Source of the DNA: Streptomyces sp. man185
GTDB lineage: Bacteria > Actinomycetota > Actinomycetes > Streptomycetales > Streptomycetaceae
Assembly: GCA_002551355.1 (NCBI GenBank)
Contig: NTHE01000004.1
Coordinates: forward strand, 123,453-187,452
DNA length: 64,000 nt
Direction: 5' to 3'
A program made the position numbers and the translations under genes. The notes beneath the pieces were generated by a model, which worked only from the letters and a program-made list of their open reading frames with translations, did not search any database and was not told where the DNA came from. This document shows positions 24,781 through 32,971 of this stretch, one piece after another. How positions within the stretch are numbered: the first letter of the stretch is position 1; the number at the start of each line of letters is the position of its first letter.

Positions 24781-25788
24781 ATGCGCACGGCCGCGTCCGA
24801 TCTTCCGCCGACCTGGGGGTGTGCGCTGGTGACCGGCTTCGACTACGACGTCCTGGTCGTCGGGGACGTCGGGGTGACCACCCTCGTCAAACCGGACGAA
24901 CTGACCCTGCTGGCCGACGCCTTGGACGTCCCGCCGATCCGTGATCACGTCGATCACTCCGGCGACGGCGTGGCGCTCGGCGCCCATCACCTGGGCCTGC
25001 GGACCAAACTGCTCGGATACCTGGGTGACGACGAGCAGGGCGCGTTCGTCCTCCGCGACTACCTCGACCGCGGCCTGGCCTTCTCCTGGCTGCGCTCCCC
25101 GCAGGGCACCGCGCGCAGAGTGACGCTGGTGGACGGCGAGGGCCGGCGACTGTCCTACCACGACGGACGCCGCCCCTGGGATCCGCCCATGGAGGCGTCC
25201 TTCGTGCAGCCCTACGTACGGCGCAGCCGGCACGTCCACCTCGGTGCGACGGAGCGCAACCGCGACCTCCTGCCCGTGCTGCTGGCCGACGGGTGCACCG
25301 TCTCCGTCGGGGTGGACGTGAAGGAGGGGCTGCAGCCGTGGCACGCGGTCTTCGCCCGACAGGCCGACCTGGTCTTCCTCGAAGGAGGCGTGGCCAACGC
25401 CGGGGAGAGGCGGACGCTGGAGCCGGTGATGCGGTGGTTCGTGGACCAGGGCGGCGCTTCGACGGTGGTGGCCCCGGACCGGAGACACGGGTGTCACCTG
25501 CTGGAACGGGAGAACCGCGTGTTGCGCGGCTTTCCGGCGGTGGAACCCCTGCCGCAGCGTTCGCTCGTGGAAGGCCACGCCGCAGGGGGCGCGTTCACGG
25601 CGGGTTTCCTCTCCGCCTGGTTGAAACCGCGTGAGGGGCGTCCCGACGCGGGTTCGTGCGTACCGGCGGGCCAAGTCGCGGGCGCCTACGCCGGGGCCGA
25701 CGGGACGTTTGTCGATCCCCTCACCCTCGCGGTGGCCCTGCTATCCGCCCAGACCGCTTCCCCGGGCCCTCGCCCGCACGCCGGGTGA
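24781..25788 (+). CDS. PfkB-family carbohydrate kinase-like protein
   Basis: The 335-residue protein has the ribokinase-like fold. DYDVLVVGDVGVTTLVKPDE lies near residue 22 and DHSGDGVALGAHHLGLRTKL near residue 58, the latter being the sugar-binding GG-type segment. The C-terminal anion-hole/catalytic motif, normally GAGDAF, is AAGGAF (VEGHAAGGAFTAGFLSAWL near residue 265). The catalytic Asp is thus Gly. Either the protein binds a sugar or nucleoside without phosphorylating it, or the base is supplied elsewhere. The ATG at 24781 follows GGCGGAGCGG; longer forms exist upstream. A nucleoside hydrolase gene follows, suggesting ribose or nucleoside salvage. Confidence 0.85.
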   Translation: MRTAASDLPPTWGCALVTGFDYDVLVVGDVGVTTLVKPDELTLLADALDVPPIRDHVDHSGDGVALGAHHLGLRTKLLGYLGDDEQGAFVLRDYLDRGLAFSWLRSPQGTARRVTLVDGEGRRLSYHDGRRPWDPPMEASFVQPYVRRSRHVHLGATERNRDLLPVLLADGCTVSVGVDVKEGLQPWHAVFARQADLVFLEGGVANAGERRTLEPVMRWFVDQGGASTVVAPDRRHGCHLLERENRVLRGFPAVEPLPQRSLVEGHAAGGAFTAGFLSAWLKPREGRPDAGSCVPAGQVAGAYAGADGTFVDPLTLAVALLSAQTASPGPRPHAG

Positions 25789-25940
25789 CGACGGAGGCTC
25801 CCGGACGCCTTCGGTCCCTCGGCCCCAAGCCCCCGGCACGGCGAATCGGCGTGCGGGTCCCCTCGGGACCGGTCACCCGCGCGCCGCCGCCCTGCCCTCG
25901 CCCGTTGCCACGACCCCCTCCGCACACGAAAGGCGCACCC

Positions 25941-26857
25941 ATGGTCAAATACGGTGATGTCGATCGAGACGAGGCCCTGACCGCGAGGTGGCCCATTGTC
26001 CTCGACATGGAGACCGGTGACCCGGACGACGTCTTCACCCTCTGCATCCTCGCGACCCACCCGTGGGCGGAACTGGTCGGCGTCACCGTCACGCCCGGAT
26101 CCGACGAGCAGGTGGGCGTGGTGAAGCACGTCCTCGAACGGCTCGAGACGAGCATGCCGGTCGGGGCGCACGGGTCGGGCCGGAGTCCGCACGCCGTGTC
26201 GGGGTTCCACCGCAGGTGGCTGGGGCGGGTGCCTCCCCGGGAGCCCGACGCGGAGGCGTGGCGCCTTCTGCTGCAGACGGTCACGGAGCGGGAGGACGTG
26301 ACGGTGCTCACCGGCGGCCCGCCGAAGAACCTCGGGGCGCTCCTGGTTGCGCGCCCGGACATCGAAGTCGCCCGGTGGGTGGCGCAGGGCGGATTCGCGG
26401 GCGATTCCGTCGTGCCGGTCCAGCACCGCCTCCCGAAGTTCGAGGGCAGGGAGACCTGTCCGACGTTCAACTTCAACGGAGCGCCTGCGGTCGCGCTCCG
26501 GGCCCTGGACTCCCTCGCATCGGCGAGCGGGTCCTTGTCTCCAAGAACGTGTGTCACGGCGTCGTCTACGACGCCGCGATGCACGCCGAGGTGTCAGCCC
26601 GGCGGCTCACTCCCGGGATGGCCCTCGTACACGAGGGAATGGGGGTCTACCTCGCCAGGCGCAGGGCCGGCAAGGCGTTCCACGACCCGCTCGCTGCGGC
26701 CGTCGCGCTCGACGAGTCCGTCTGTGCGTTCCGCGAGGTCGAGGTCTACCGCGAGCGCGGTGCGTGGGGTGCCCGCCTCGCAGCGGACACCCGCACCCGC
26801 ATATCCGTGGCCGTCGACCGCACCAGGTTCGTCGACGTCCTCACCGCCACCGTGTGA
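25941..26857 (+). pseudogene. Nucleoside hydrolase, frameshifted
   Basis: From ATG 25941 the first frame encodes PIVLDMETGDPDDVFTLCIL, the N-terminal Asp cluster (DxxxGxxDD) that holds Ca2+ in IunH-type nucleoside hydrolases, and runs to about 26515. The rest, including RIGERVLVSKNVCHGVVYD and a C-terminal AFHDPLAAAVALDESVC that carries the expected late His-Asp, lies in another frame ending at 26857. One base lost or two gained near 26510-26525 explains this. It is either a natural frameshift or a sequencing error in a C/G-rich run. If repaired, the protein would be about 305 residues, normal for the family. Confidence 0.8.
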
Positions 26858-26895
26858 GGACCCGCCGAGCGCGGAGCCGGCGACGGGCGAAGGAT

Positions 26896-27912
26896 TCAGG
26901 GACGGACGAGCACGACGCGGCTGCGGTGCGCGGCCCACGCCTCCGGGGCCTCCTCCCAGGGGACGACCTCGGAGTCGATCGGCGTGACGTCCAGCGCCCC
27001 GGACCGCAGCAGGTCCAGGACCGCCGGCACGCACGAGCGCGCGTCGACGCGCCCCGTCGCGAAGGTCACGCCCTTGGTGTACATCTCCAGCAGGGGCAGG
27101 GCGACCTTCGTGCCGAAGAAGATCCCCACGTTGCTGCACGTTCCACCGGACGCCGTCGAGCGGAGCGCCGCCAGCAGGCCATCCTCCGTGTCCGTAGTGC
27201 CGACGACCACGCAGTGGCTCGCGTAGCGCGGGCGCGGCGCCTCGTGGAAGACCGTCGCCCCGAAGCCCTCGGCCTTGCGGCACCGGTCCTCGTCGGGGTC
27301 GACGTACGTCACCTCCGCGCCGAGTGCCCTCGCGACCGCCGTGGCGTACAACCCCACCGAGCCGGCACCGATCACCAGCACGGTTGGCTCCATCGCGCCC
27401 TCCAGGAATGGGGCGACCGTGCGCCAGCCGTCGACCAGGTTGTCGGAGAGACCGGTCAGCACACGGGGGTCGAGGCCTGCCGGGACCGGCACGCACATGG
27501 CGTCCGCGAAGGGGACGACGACGCGGTCGGCCACGGCGCCGCCCCACGTCGTGCCGTGGCTCAGGGAACCCATCCCGTAGGCGGACCCGGCGGGGACCCC
27601 CGTGCAGCGACCGCTCCTCCCGGCCAGGCAGGCCCGACACGCTCCGCAGCTGATCTGGAAGGGGACGACGACGAGTTGGCCCGGCGTCATACCGGTCGCC
27701 TCCTCGCCCGTCTCCACGACCTCCGCGACGAACTCGTGGCCCACGGGGAAGGGGGTGTCGACCGGGGTCCCCCCGCGGATAAGCGCGGCGTCGAGGTCGC
27801 ACGTGGCCACCGCCACCGGACGGACCAGGGCCCCCGACGGCGAGAGGGGGCCGACCGGTTCGAGGTCGCGCCACTCCAACACTCCCGATCCCGTTGACCA
27901 GAGACTGCGCAC
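26896..27912 (-). CDS. Zinc-dependent alcohol dehydrogenase (MDR family)
   Basis: The 338-residue protein is a medium-chain dehydrogenase like threonine/sorbitol dehydrogenases. VGHEFVAEVVETGEE near residue 60 carries the catalytic His-Glu. The structural zinc cysteines lie in ISCGACRACLAGRSGRC near residues 90-107, and the NAD(P) motif is GAGSVGLYA near residue 175. The first zinc ligand appears as TCDLDAAL. It would oxidise a polyol or sugar alcohol to the ketone. It is convergent with the nucleoside hydrolase gene. A copy of the dyad (27978-27994) stands 66 bp upstream of its start, matching the dyad upstream of the PfkB-like gene. Confidence 0.9.
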   Translation of the reverse strand: MRSLWSTGSGVLEWRDLEPVGPLSPSGALVRPVAVATCDLDAALIRGGTPVDTPFPVGHEFVAEVVETGEEATGMTPGQLVVVPFQISCGACRACLAGRSGRCTGVPAGSAYGMGSLSHGTTWGGAVADRVVVPFADAMCVPVPAGLDPRVLTGLSDNLVDGWRTVAPFLEGAMEPTVLVIGAGSVGLYATAVARALGAEVTYVDPDEDRCRKAEGFGATVFHEAPRPRYASHCVVVGTTDTEDGLLAALRSTASGGTCSNVGIFFGTKVALPLLEMYTKGVTFATGRVDARSCVPAVLDLLRSGALDVTPIDSEVVPWEEAPEAWAAHRSRVVLVRP

Positions 27913-27977
27913 TGTCTGCTCCCGAAGGTCGGCTGCTACGGCATCGGGAGCCTAGTGGCGGGCCCGCTGCGGCCGGG

Positions 27978-27994
27978 TGAGTAGTGACTGCCCT
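27978..27994 (+). promoter_or_regulatory. 17-bp dyad upstream of the alcohol dehydrogenase gene
   Basis: TGAGTAGTGACTGCCCT lies 66-82 bp before the ATG at 27912 (minus strand), a typical operator position. The rest of the gap 27913-28421 has no recognised gene. It contains a short CCCCGGCT-type triplication near 28305-28330. Confidence 0.4.
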
Positions 27995-28421
27995 CTTGTC
28001 GCGGCTCCTGCCGGGGTGCGCCCGATGGACCCCGCCACCCGGACACCGGTGGGTCCCGGAACGGAGAGCCGTGACGTCGGGCCGAGCGCAAGGGGAGGCG
28101 GTGTGACTCGACCGGCGGACCCGGGAGTGGGGGAGTCCTCGGGAGTCCTGTGTCCGCGCGAATTCTTCCGTACGGCGTCCCGTCCGTCCCAGGCGTATTC
28201 TCCGTCTTCTCCTTTTACTCGAGTGGGAGGTAGGTCGCAAGAAAGCATCGGCACCCTCTATGAGATAAAGTCAGGGCGCTTCATTCATATTGATCAGATC
28301 GTTTTCTCCCCGGCTCCCCGGCTCCCCGGTCCTTCGGTGCGCCGTGGAGGTGGCCCGTCGGGTAGTGCCACTTTATGCGTCGGATCGCCGGTTCTCCGAT
28401 GTCGACCACCACCAGGGAGCG

Positions 28422-29041
28422 TCAGGGGCCCGTCCGCCCCGAAGGGCTTCCGACATCCGGCTTCAACCTCTTTATGAGGGAAATCAGTTCGGAGAGTGAC
28501 GCCTCTCCCTGGTCCGAGCGCACCACCAGGGAGGGGAATGCGGTGCTTCTCGGGTGATCGAGTGCAATGAGGGCGACCGGCTCCTCGTAGTGGTCGACCG
28601 AGTTGGTCGCCACGAAGTAATCCTGCTCGAACACCGTTGCGACACCGAGGGGGGTGGAAATCTTTCTGGCATTCTTCCGGTACTCGGGGTCTACGTCTTC
28701 TTCGAACACGTAGGCTCCGTGTTGATCGTTTCCTGGCTGGGCGTTTTCGTCTTGGAAGAGTCCCGAAGAGCACTTGTTGTACGTCTCGAACGAATAGAGG
28801 CGAGTCTCGCCTCTATTCAGGTTCACCTTCTGGATCGACTCCTTCCCGCAGGAATTCGTTTCAAAGGAAGGGGGATCGATTCCAGGCGTCAGCTCTCGTC
28901 CGCGCGTACGTCGAGCGAGAAGGCCAACATTCCGGGCGCCGACACCTCTTCACTCTCCGTTGTTTTCTCACACCCGCAGAGGGTGAATCCTGCCCCCAGG
29001 AGGGCGACGACGGCCCATGCAGCCGTCCGCGATTGCGACAT
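28422..29041 (-). pseudogene. Lipoprotein of unknown function, frameshifted
   Basis: From ATG 29041 a 50-codon frame encodes a lipoprotein signal: a basic start, hydrophobic core and lipobox TLCGC with Cys24, then an acidic linker. It hits TGA at 28889. A second frame is open from upstream of that stop, continues with ELTPGIDPPSFETNS and runs to 28422 with a coherent, lower-GC sequence (SFETYNKCSSG, DPEYRKNARKIS, LDHPRSTAFPSLVVRSDQG). One frame change near 28890-28900 would fuse them to a lipoprotein of about 205 residues. No family is recognised. As with the nucleoside hydrolase, sequencing error is an alternative to true decay. Confidence 0.6.
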
Positions 29042-29132
29042 GACGTACCTTCGAATTCCACACGATGATCATTCTTTGCCCAGGACGTCACGTGGTGTCG
29101 GCTGGTTCCCCGGCGCCGGGCATCACACGTGA

Positions 29133-29180
29133 GCGTGCGGTCGGGGGCGCGACGAGTTAGTCGCGCCCCCGACCGCACGC
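29133..29180 (-). terminator. Very strong terminator after the SGNH hydrolase gene
   Basis: The arms 29133-29153 and 29160-29180 are perfectly complementary, a 21-bp stem with a 6-nt loop (GAGTTA). It starts 14 bp after the stop of the esterase gene on the minus strand. Confidence 0.9.
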
Positions 29181-29193
29181 AGGACAGCCTGCG

Positions 29194-30033
29194 CTACGGC
29201 GCCACCGCGTCGAACGCCGGCAGGTAGCCGGCGGAGTGCCCCTGGGCATTGGGGTGGTAGGAGTCCCCGACGCGGGCCCAGTTGAGGCTGTGCAGCCAGG
29301 CCGAACCCGAGCAGATCTCGTGGCCGTCGAACACGTCGGCGGTGTCGACGAAGGTGAACCCGTGGTCCGCCGCGCGCTTGGCCATTACGTCGTTGATGTG
29401 TTCGGCCGCCTCGTTGATCGCCCGGCGCTTCGTCTCGCTCAGGCCGACGGCGCAGCTCCCCTGCAACTTGTAGAAGCGGGGGTACCCGAGGACGACCACC
29501 TCCGCGTCCGGCGCCCGCTCCCCGATGGCCCGGTACACCTGGTCGAGCCTTCCCGGAAGCGTGCTCCCGACGTAGCCACGGGCGGCCGCGACCCGAGAGG
29601 TGCAGCTTGCGTCTGGCAGCGCCACACAGGTCGCCATCACCTCGCCGAAGCCCGCGTCGTTGCCCCCGACGCTGATGCTGACGAGGTCTGTCTCTCTGTC
29701 GAGGGGGCCGAGCTGCTTGCTGAGCACGTCGTCGGTACGCGCGCCCGAGCAGGCGGTGAACGCGAAGGAAGCGGGCGCGTTCGCGTTCGCCCAGAGCGCG
29801 GGATACGCGACGGCACTGCGTTCGCAGTCCCCGCTCGTCTCGTCGTAGTGGCCCGCGCCGACCCCGGAGGAGTAGGAATCGCCCAGTGCGACGTAGTCCG
29901 TGCCGGGTTCCTGCCCGGTGGCGTGGGCCACCCCCGGGACGGCGAGGACGAGGGCGGCCGCGAGGATCCACGACGACGGGCGGTACGTCAGGTGAGGACG
30001 TGTCATGTGAGGGGCTCTCTCCGGAGGGGGCAT
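29194..30033 (-). CDS. Secreted SGNH/GDSL esterase
   Basis: The 279-residue protein has a signal peptide (SWILAAALVLAVPGVAHATG, cleavage near residue 38). The catalytic blocks of Streptomyces SGNH lipases/esterases follow: block I DYVALGDSYSSGVGAG with the nucleophile Ser, block III ISVGGNDAGF with the oxyanion Asn, and block V YHPNAQGHSAGYLPA with the catalytic His. Six cysteines in the mature part suggest three disulfides. It hydrolyses esters outside the cell. The start codon (ATGACACGTCC) is preceded by GGAGAGAG. It looks like an ordinary genus gene, not part of a cluster. Confidence 0.95.
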   Translation of the reverse strand: MPPPERAPHMTRPHLTYRPSSWILAAALVLAVPGVAHATGQEPGTDYVALGDSYSSGVGAGHYDETSGDCERSAVAYPALWANANAPASFAFTACSGARTDDVLSKQLGPLDRETDLVSISVGGNDAGFGEVMATCVALPDASCTSRVAAARGYVGSTLPGRLDQVYRAIGERAPDAEVVVLGYPRFYKLQGSCAVGLSETKRRAINEAAEHINDVMAKRAADHGFTFVDTADVFDGHEICSGSAWLHSLNWARVGDSYHPNAQGHSAGYLPAFDAVAP

Positions 30034-30194
30034 GCGTCCCTTGCTGCCGGTGGCGGGACGCGACGTTCGCGGAGCCTAGGCGCCCCGGTGTCCCCCGAGG
30101 AGGTGGCGCGTCTACTCCTCCTTCCACCTACTCACCTCGCGGGGGAACGCCTTCGGGGCGCTCCGGGACCCACCGGGGCGCAGACGAGAACATC

Positions 30195-30211
30195 CAGGTA
30201 TTGATTGCTCA
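30195..30211 (-). promoter_or_regulatory. 17-bp dyad between divergent genes
   Basis: On the minus strand it reads TGAGCAATCAATACCTG. It lies 162 bp upstream of the esterase gene and 170 bp upstream of the small membrane-protein gene. The left half-site matches well; the right half is weak. Confidence 0.3.
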
Positions 30212-30380
30212 TCAGTTCCCTCCACCGCGTCTCTAGGGTCGGGACGGCCGAGTGCGGGGCCACGTCCCCCGCAGGGGCGTGGCGACCATCCGTGTGACCG
30301 ACCCGGTGCCACCGTTGCGCGGCCCCTTCGGCCGTGTCCGGGCAGATCGCTCGGGGTCGCATGCCGTCGAGGGGGACCAC

Positions 30381-30749
30381 ATGATCGACTTCCTGCGCAG
30401 GAAGGACGTCGGTGCGCGTGTCGTCAAGGCGACGTTGCTCGTCGCCGTGCTCCCTCTCGTCTTCGACTTCAACATCACGAGCAGCACGACCACCAACGGC
30501 GAGGTCACCAACTACGGCTACCTGGGCTTCACGGCGCTCATCGGAGGGCTCGCGGGACTCGGCACCGCATTGAAGATGTTCCTGGACGCCAGGTACGACG
30601 GTGAGCTGACCAGGGCCGCTCTCGTCGGCCTGATGGTGCTCGTAGTGGTGAGCGCCACCCAAGTGGTTCGAGGAACCGGCCTGGTGCCGGCGTCCGTGGA
30701 CTGCGTGGCTGAGTACAGCGCGGACTTCTGCCGTCCTCCCGCGAAGTGA
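30381..30749 (+). CDS. Small membrane protein of unknown function
   Basis: The 122-residue protein starts MIDFLRRKDVGARV after GAGGGGG. It shows three hydrophobic segments (about 15-30, 50-68, 82-97), the last being ALVGLMVLVVVSATQVV. The C-terminus VDCVAEYSADFCRPP has two cysteines and would lie outside the cytoplasm if the first segment enters the membrane from inside. I recognise no family. Downstream lies the decayed exporter region. Confidence 0.6.
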   Translation: MIDFLRRKDVGARVVKATLLVAVLPLVFDFNITSSTTTNGEVTNYGYLGFTALIGGLAGLGTALKMFLDARYDGELTRAALVGLMVLVVVSATQVVRGTGLVPASVDCVAEYSADFCRPPAK

Positions 30750-30794
30750 GTTCCGCGTGGGTTCCGTACCCACCGCCTCCACCGCGGATCAGCC

Positions 30795-31200
30795 CGACAC
30801 GGCCCGTCGCCGCAGGCCCGCCAGCCCCACCGCCACCGGTACGACGTCGAGGGCGGTGAGCGCGAGAACTTGGGTCCAGGCCATTCCCCACCGGAAGGCT
30901 TCGGCAGGTGTCCGAAGGGAGAGAGGTTCAGGACGGCTTGCGGCAGGCCGAGGGCCGGTCCGATCCACCCGAGAAGCAGGCACACGCCTGCCGCGCCCCC
31001 AGACAGCCGCAGCCCTTCGAAAGAACGCGCCCCGGAGCAGGACCTTCAGGCCCGCAAGGGTCCAGACGGCGGGCAACTGCACCATCGAGGCGCGCACAGC
31101 ACGAGCCTGCGGCCGTGCGACAGGGCCGTGCTGAAGCCGCCGAGCAGCGTGATCAGGGCCGATCCGCCGCGTGCGACCGCCCAGGCGACCAGCACCCTCG
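30795..31200 (-). pseudogene. C-terminal remnant of an ABC exporter permease
   Basis: Three minus-strand frames together spell the C-terminus of the large polyketide-exporter type permease common in Streptomyces. The pieces are VLVAWAVARGGSALITLLGG, then VQLPAVWTLAGLKVLLRGA, then GVCLLLGWIGPALGLPQAVL with NLSPFGHLPK, then WTQVLALTALDVVPVAVGLA with GLRRR. At least three frame changes are needed, so the gene is dead. The right edge coincides with the left end of an IS110 element at 31201. The N-terminal part lies beyond the two IS copies at 34207 onwards, and roughly 300 residues of the middle are missing. Confidence 0.75.
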
Positions 31201-31458
31201 TTATCTTTTTCGCGGTCCTGCAACGGGACCGCTGGCCTCCGGGCCCGGCATGACTGTGTCCCCCTGTCGAAGGCATGACCTGGGGGGTGGTGTCACCGGG
31301 TCCGGGGGTGTTCGTCGGAGACGCTGATCAGAGGTCCGGCCACCGTCCGGCCCGGCGCAATGCGGGGCAGTTCGCGGGCGGCAGGTCTGCATAACGTGGA
31401 TGCGCGAGCACGACACCCGAGCCGAGGCCGGCACCGTCAACACCTTGGAAAGGGCACG
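31201..31458 (+). ncRNA. Candidate bridge RNA region of IS110 copy A
   Basis: The 258-bp non-coding left end resembles that of copy B only in islands: TTAYCTTTTT, CCTCCGGGCCCGGCATGAC, GGGGGGTGGTGTCACCGGG and CGCTGAT. The first hairpin (31212-31219 with 31225-31232, loop GCAAC) keeps its shape in copy B through a T-A to C-G exchange and a T-G to C-G change. In the IS110 group the left-end region encodes the bridge RNA that guides target choice. Exact RNA ends cannot be told here. Confidence 0.6.
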
Positions 31459-32679
31459 ATGTTCGAGATCGACAACGTCGGCGTGTTCCTCGGCCTGGAC
31501 GTGGGCAAGTCCACCCACCACGGCCACGGACTGACCCTCGAGGGCAAGAAGGTCTTCGACAAGCCGCTGCCCAACAGCGAACCGAAGCTGCGGGCCGTCT
31601 TCGACAAGCTGACCGCGAAGTTCGGCACCGTCCTGGTGATCGTGGACCAGCCCGCTTCCATCGGCGCCCTGCCCCTGCCCCTGACCGTCGCCCGCGACGC
31701 GGGCTGCCAGGTCGCTTACCTGCCCGGACTGGCGATGCGCCGGATCGCTGACCTCTACCCGGGCGAGGCCAAGACCGACGCAAAGGACGCCGCGGTGATC
31801 GCGGACGCCGCCCGCACCATGCCCCACACCCTGCGCTCCCTGGAACTGACCGACGAGATTACCGCCGAGCTGACCGTACTGACCGGCTTCGACCAGGATT
31901 TGGCCGTCGAGGCCACCCGCACCAGCAACCGGATACGCGGCCTGCTCACCCAGTTCCACCCCTCCCTGGAACGCGTCCTCGGTCCGCGACTGGACCACCA
32001 GGCCGTCACCTGGCTCCTGGAGCGATACGGCTCCCCAGCCGCCCTTCGCAAGGCCGGCCGCCGCAGACTCGTGGAACTGATCCGCCCCAAGGCTCCGCGC
32101 ATGGCCGCCCGACTGATCGACGAGGTTTTCGACGCGCTCGACGAGCAGACAGTCGTCGTCCCGGGCACCGGCACCCTGGACATCGTCGTCCCCTCCCTGG
32201 CCGCTTCCCTGACCGCCGTGCACACCCAGCGCCGGGCTATGGAAGCCCAGATCAACGCCCTGCTGGAGGCCCACCCTCTTTCCCCGGTCCTGACCTCGAT
32301 GCCCGGCGTCGGCGTCAGGACCGCCGCAGTCCTACTGACCACCGTCGGCGACGGCACCAGCTTCCCCACCGCCGCCCACCTCGCCTCCTACGCCGGCCTC
32401 GCACCGACGACAAAGTCATCGGGCACCTCGATTCACGGCGAACACGCACCTCGCGGCGGAAACCGGCAGCTCAAACGCGCGATGTTCCTCTCCGCCTTCG
32501 CCTGCATGAACGCCGATCCAGCCTCCCGCGCCTACTACGACAGGCAACGAGCCCGCGACAAAACCCACACCCAAGCTCTCCTTCGCCTCGCCCGCCAACG
32601 CATCAGCGTCCTGTTCGCCATGCTCCGCGACGGCACCTTCTACGAGCCCCGAACACCCACCGTCACCCTCGCCGCATGA
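31459..32679 (+). CDS. IS110-family transposase (recombinase), copy A
   Basis: The 406-residue protein has the N-terminal DEDD RuvC-like domain (VFLGLDVGKSTHHGHGLTLE near residue 8; VLVIVDQPASIGAL near 60; EAKTDAKDAAVIADAAR near 103). The C-terminal Tnp2 domain has LTSMPGVGVRTAAVLLTTVG near 280 and FPTAAHLASYAGLAPTT, followed by RGGNRQLKRAMFLSAF. Both domains look complete, so it is probably active. It starts at ATG 31459 after GGAAAGG. It is clearly homologous to copy B but diverged throughout, so the two arrived or evolved separately. Confidence 0.95.
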   Translation: MFEIDNVGVFLGLDVGKSTHHGHGLTLEGKKVFDKPLPNSEPKLRAVFDKLTAKFGTVLVIVDQPASIGALPLPLTVARDAGCQVAYLPGLAMRRIADLYPGEAKTDAKDAAVIADAARTMPHTLRSLELTDEITAELTVLTGFDQDLAVEATRTSNRIRGLLTQFHPSLERVLGPRLDHQAVTWLLERYGSPAALRKAGRRRLVELIRPKAPRMAARLIDEVFDALDEQTVVVPGTGTLDIVVPSLAASLTAVHTQRRAMEAQINALLEAHPLSPVLTSMPGVGVRTAAVLLTTVGDGTSFPTAAHLASYAGLAPTTKSSGTSIHGEHAPRGGNRQLKRAMFLSAFACMNADPASRAYYDRQRARDKTHTQALLRLARQRISVLFAMLRDGTFYEPRTPTVTLAA

Positions 32680-32744
32680 ACGAGACCAACACCCCCGAAA
32701 CCGGCAGCGCGGGATTGACCAACGACATAGAGGCACCCCCCCCA

Positions 32745-32971
32745 TTACCTTTTTGGTGGCCCCGCAACGGGGCTGCCGGCCTCCGGGCCCGGCATGACTT
32801 CCCCCCCTTGTTAACCATGATCCGGGGGGTGGTGTCACCGGGCCCGGAGGCACTGACTGACCGCTGATTAGGGGCATGACCACCAGCCTGTTCGCAGGCC
32901 GGGAGGCTCTTCGTAATGTGGATGTGGCGATCGGTGCCGTGGACGAGGCCGGGCAGAAGCGCGACCGGAGG
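32745..32971 (+). ncRNA. Candidate bridge RNA region of IS110 copy B
   Basis: The 227-bp left end is the counterpart of the region in copy A. The same hairpin (GCCCC-GCAAC-GGGGC core, near 32759-32773) and the same conserved blocks are present. The sequence between them, where target-binding and donor-binding loops would lie, has diverged strongly. Confidence 0.6.

Larger units (their letters stand above)
31201..32744 (+). mobile_element. IS110-family insertion sequence, copy A
   Basis: The element begins TTATCTTTTT and ends after a conserved right end (TTGACCAACGACATAGAGGC followed by a C-tract), about 1.54 kb. Ends were set by comparison with copy B, which adjoins it directly. IS110 elements lack inverted repeats and normally make no target duplication, which fits. 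It lies inside the decayed exporter permease gene. Confidence 0.8.

Noticed and set aside
28300..28335. Possible CRISPR or minisatellite (CTCCCCGG units)
   Set aside because: Only about three adjacent imperfect 8-bp units with no spacers; no cas genes anywhere in the window.
30789..31223. Intact 144-residue minus-strand gene
   Set aside because: The frame is a patchwork: recognisable permease text switches frames at least three times in the same stretch, so it is a pseudogene.
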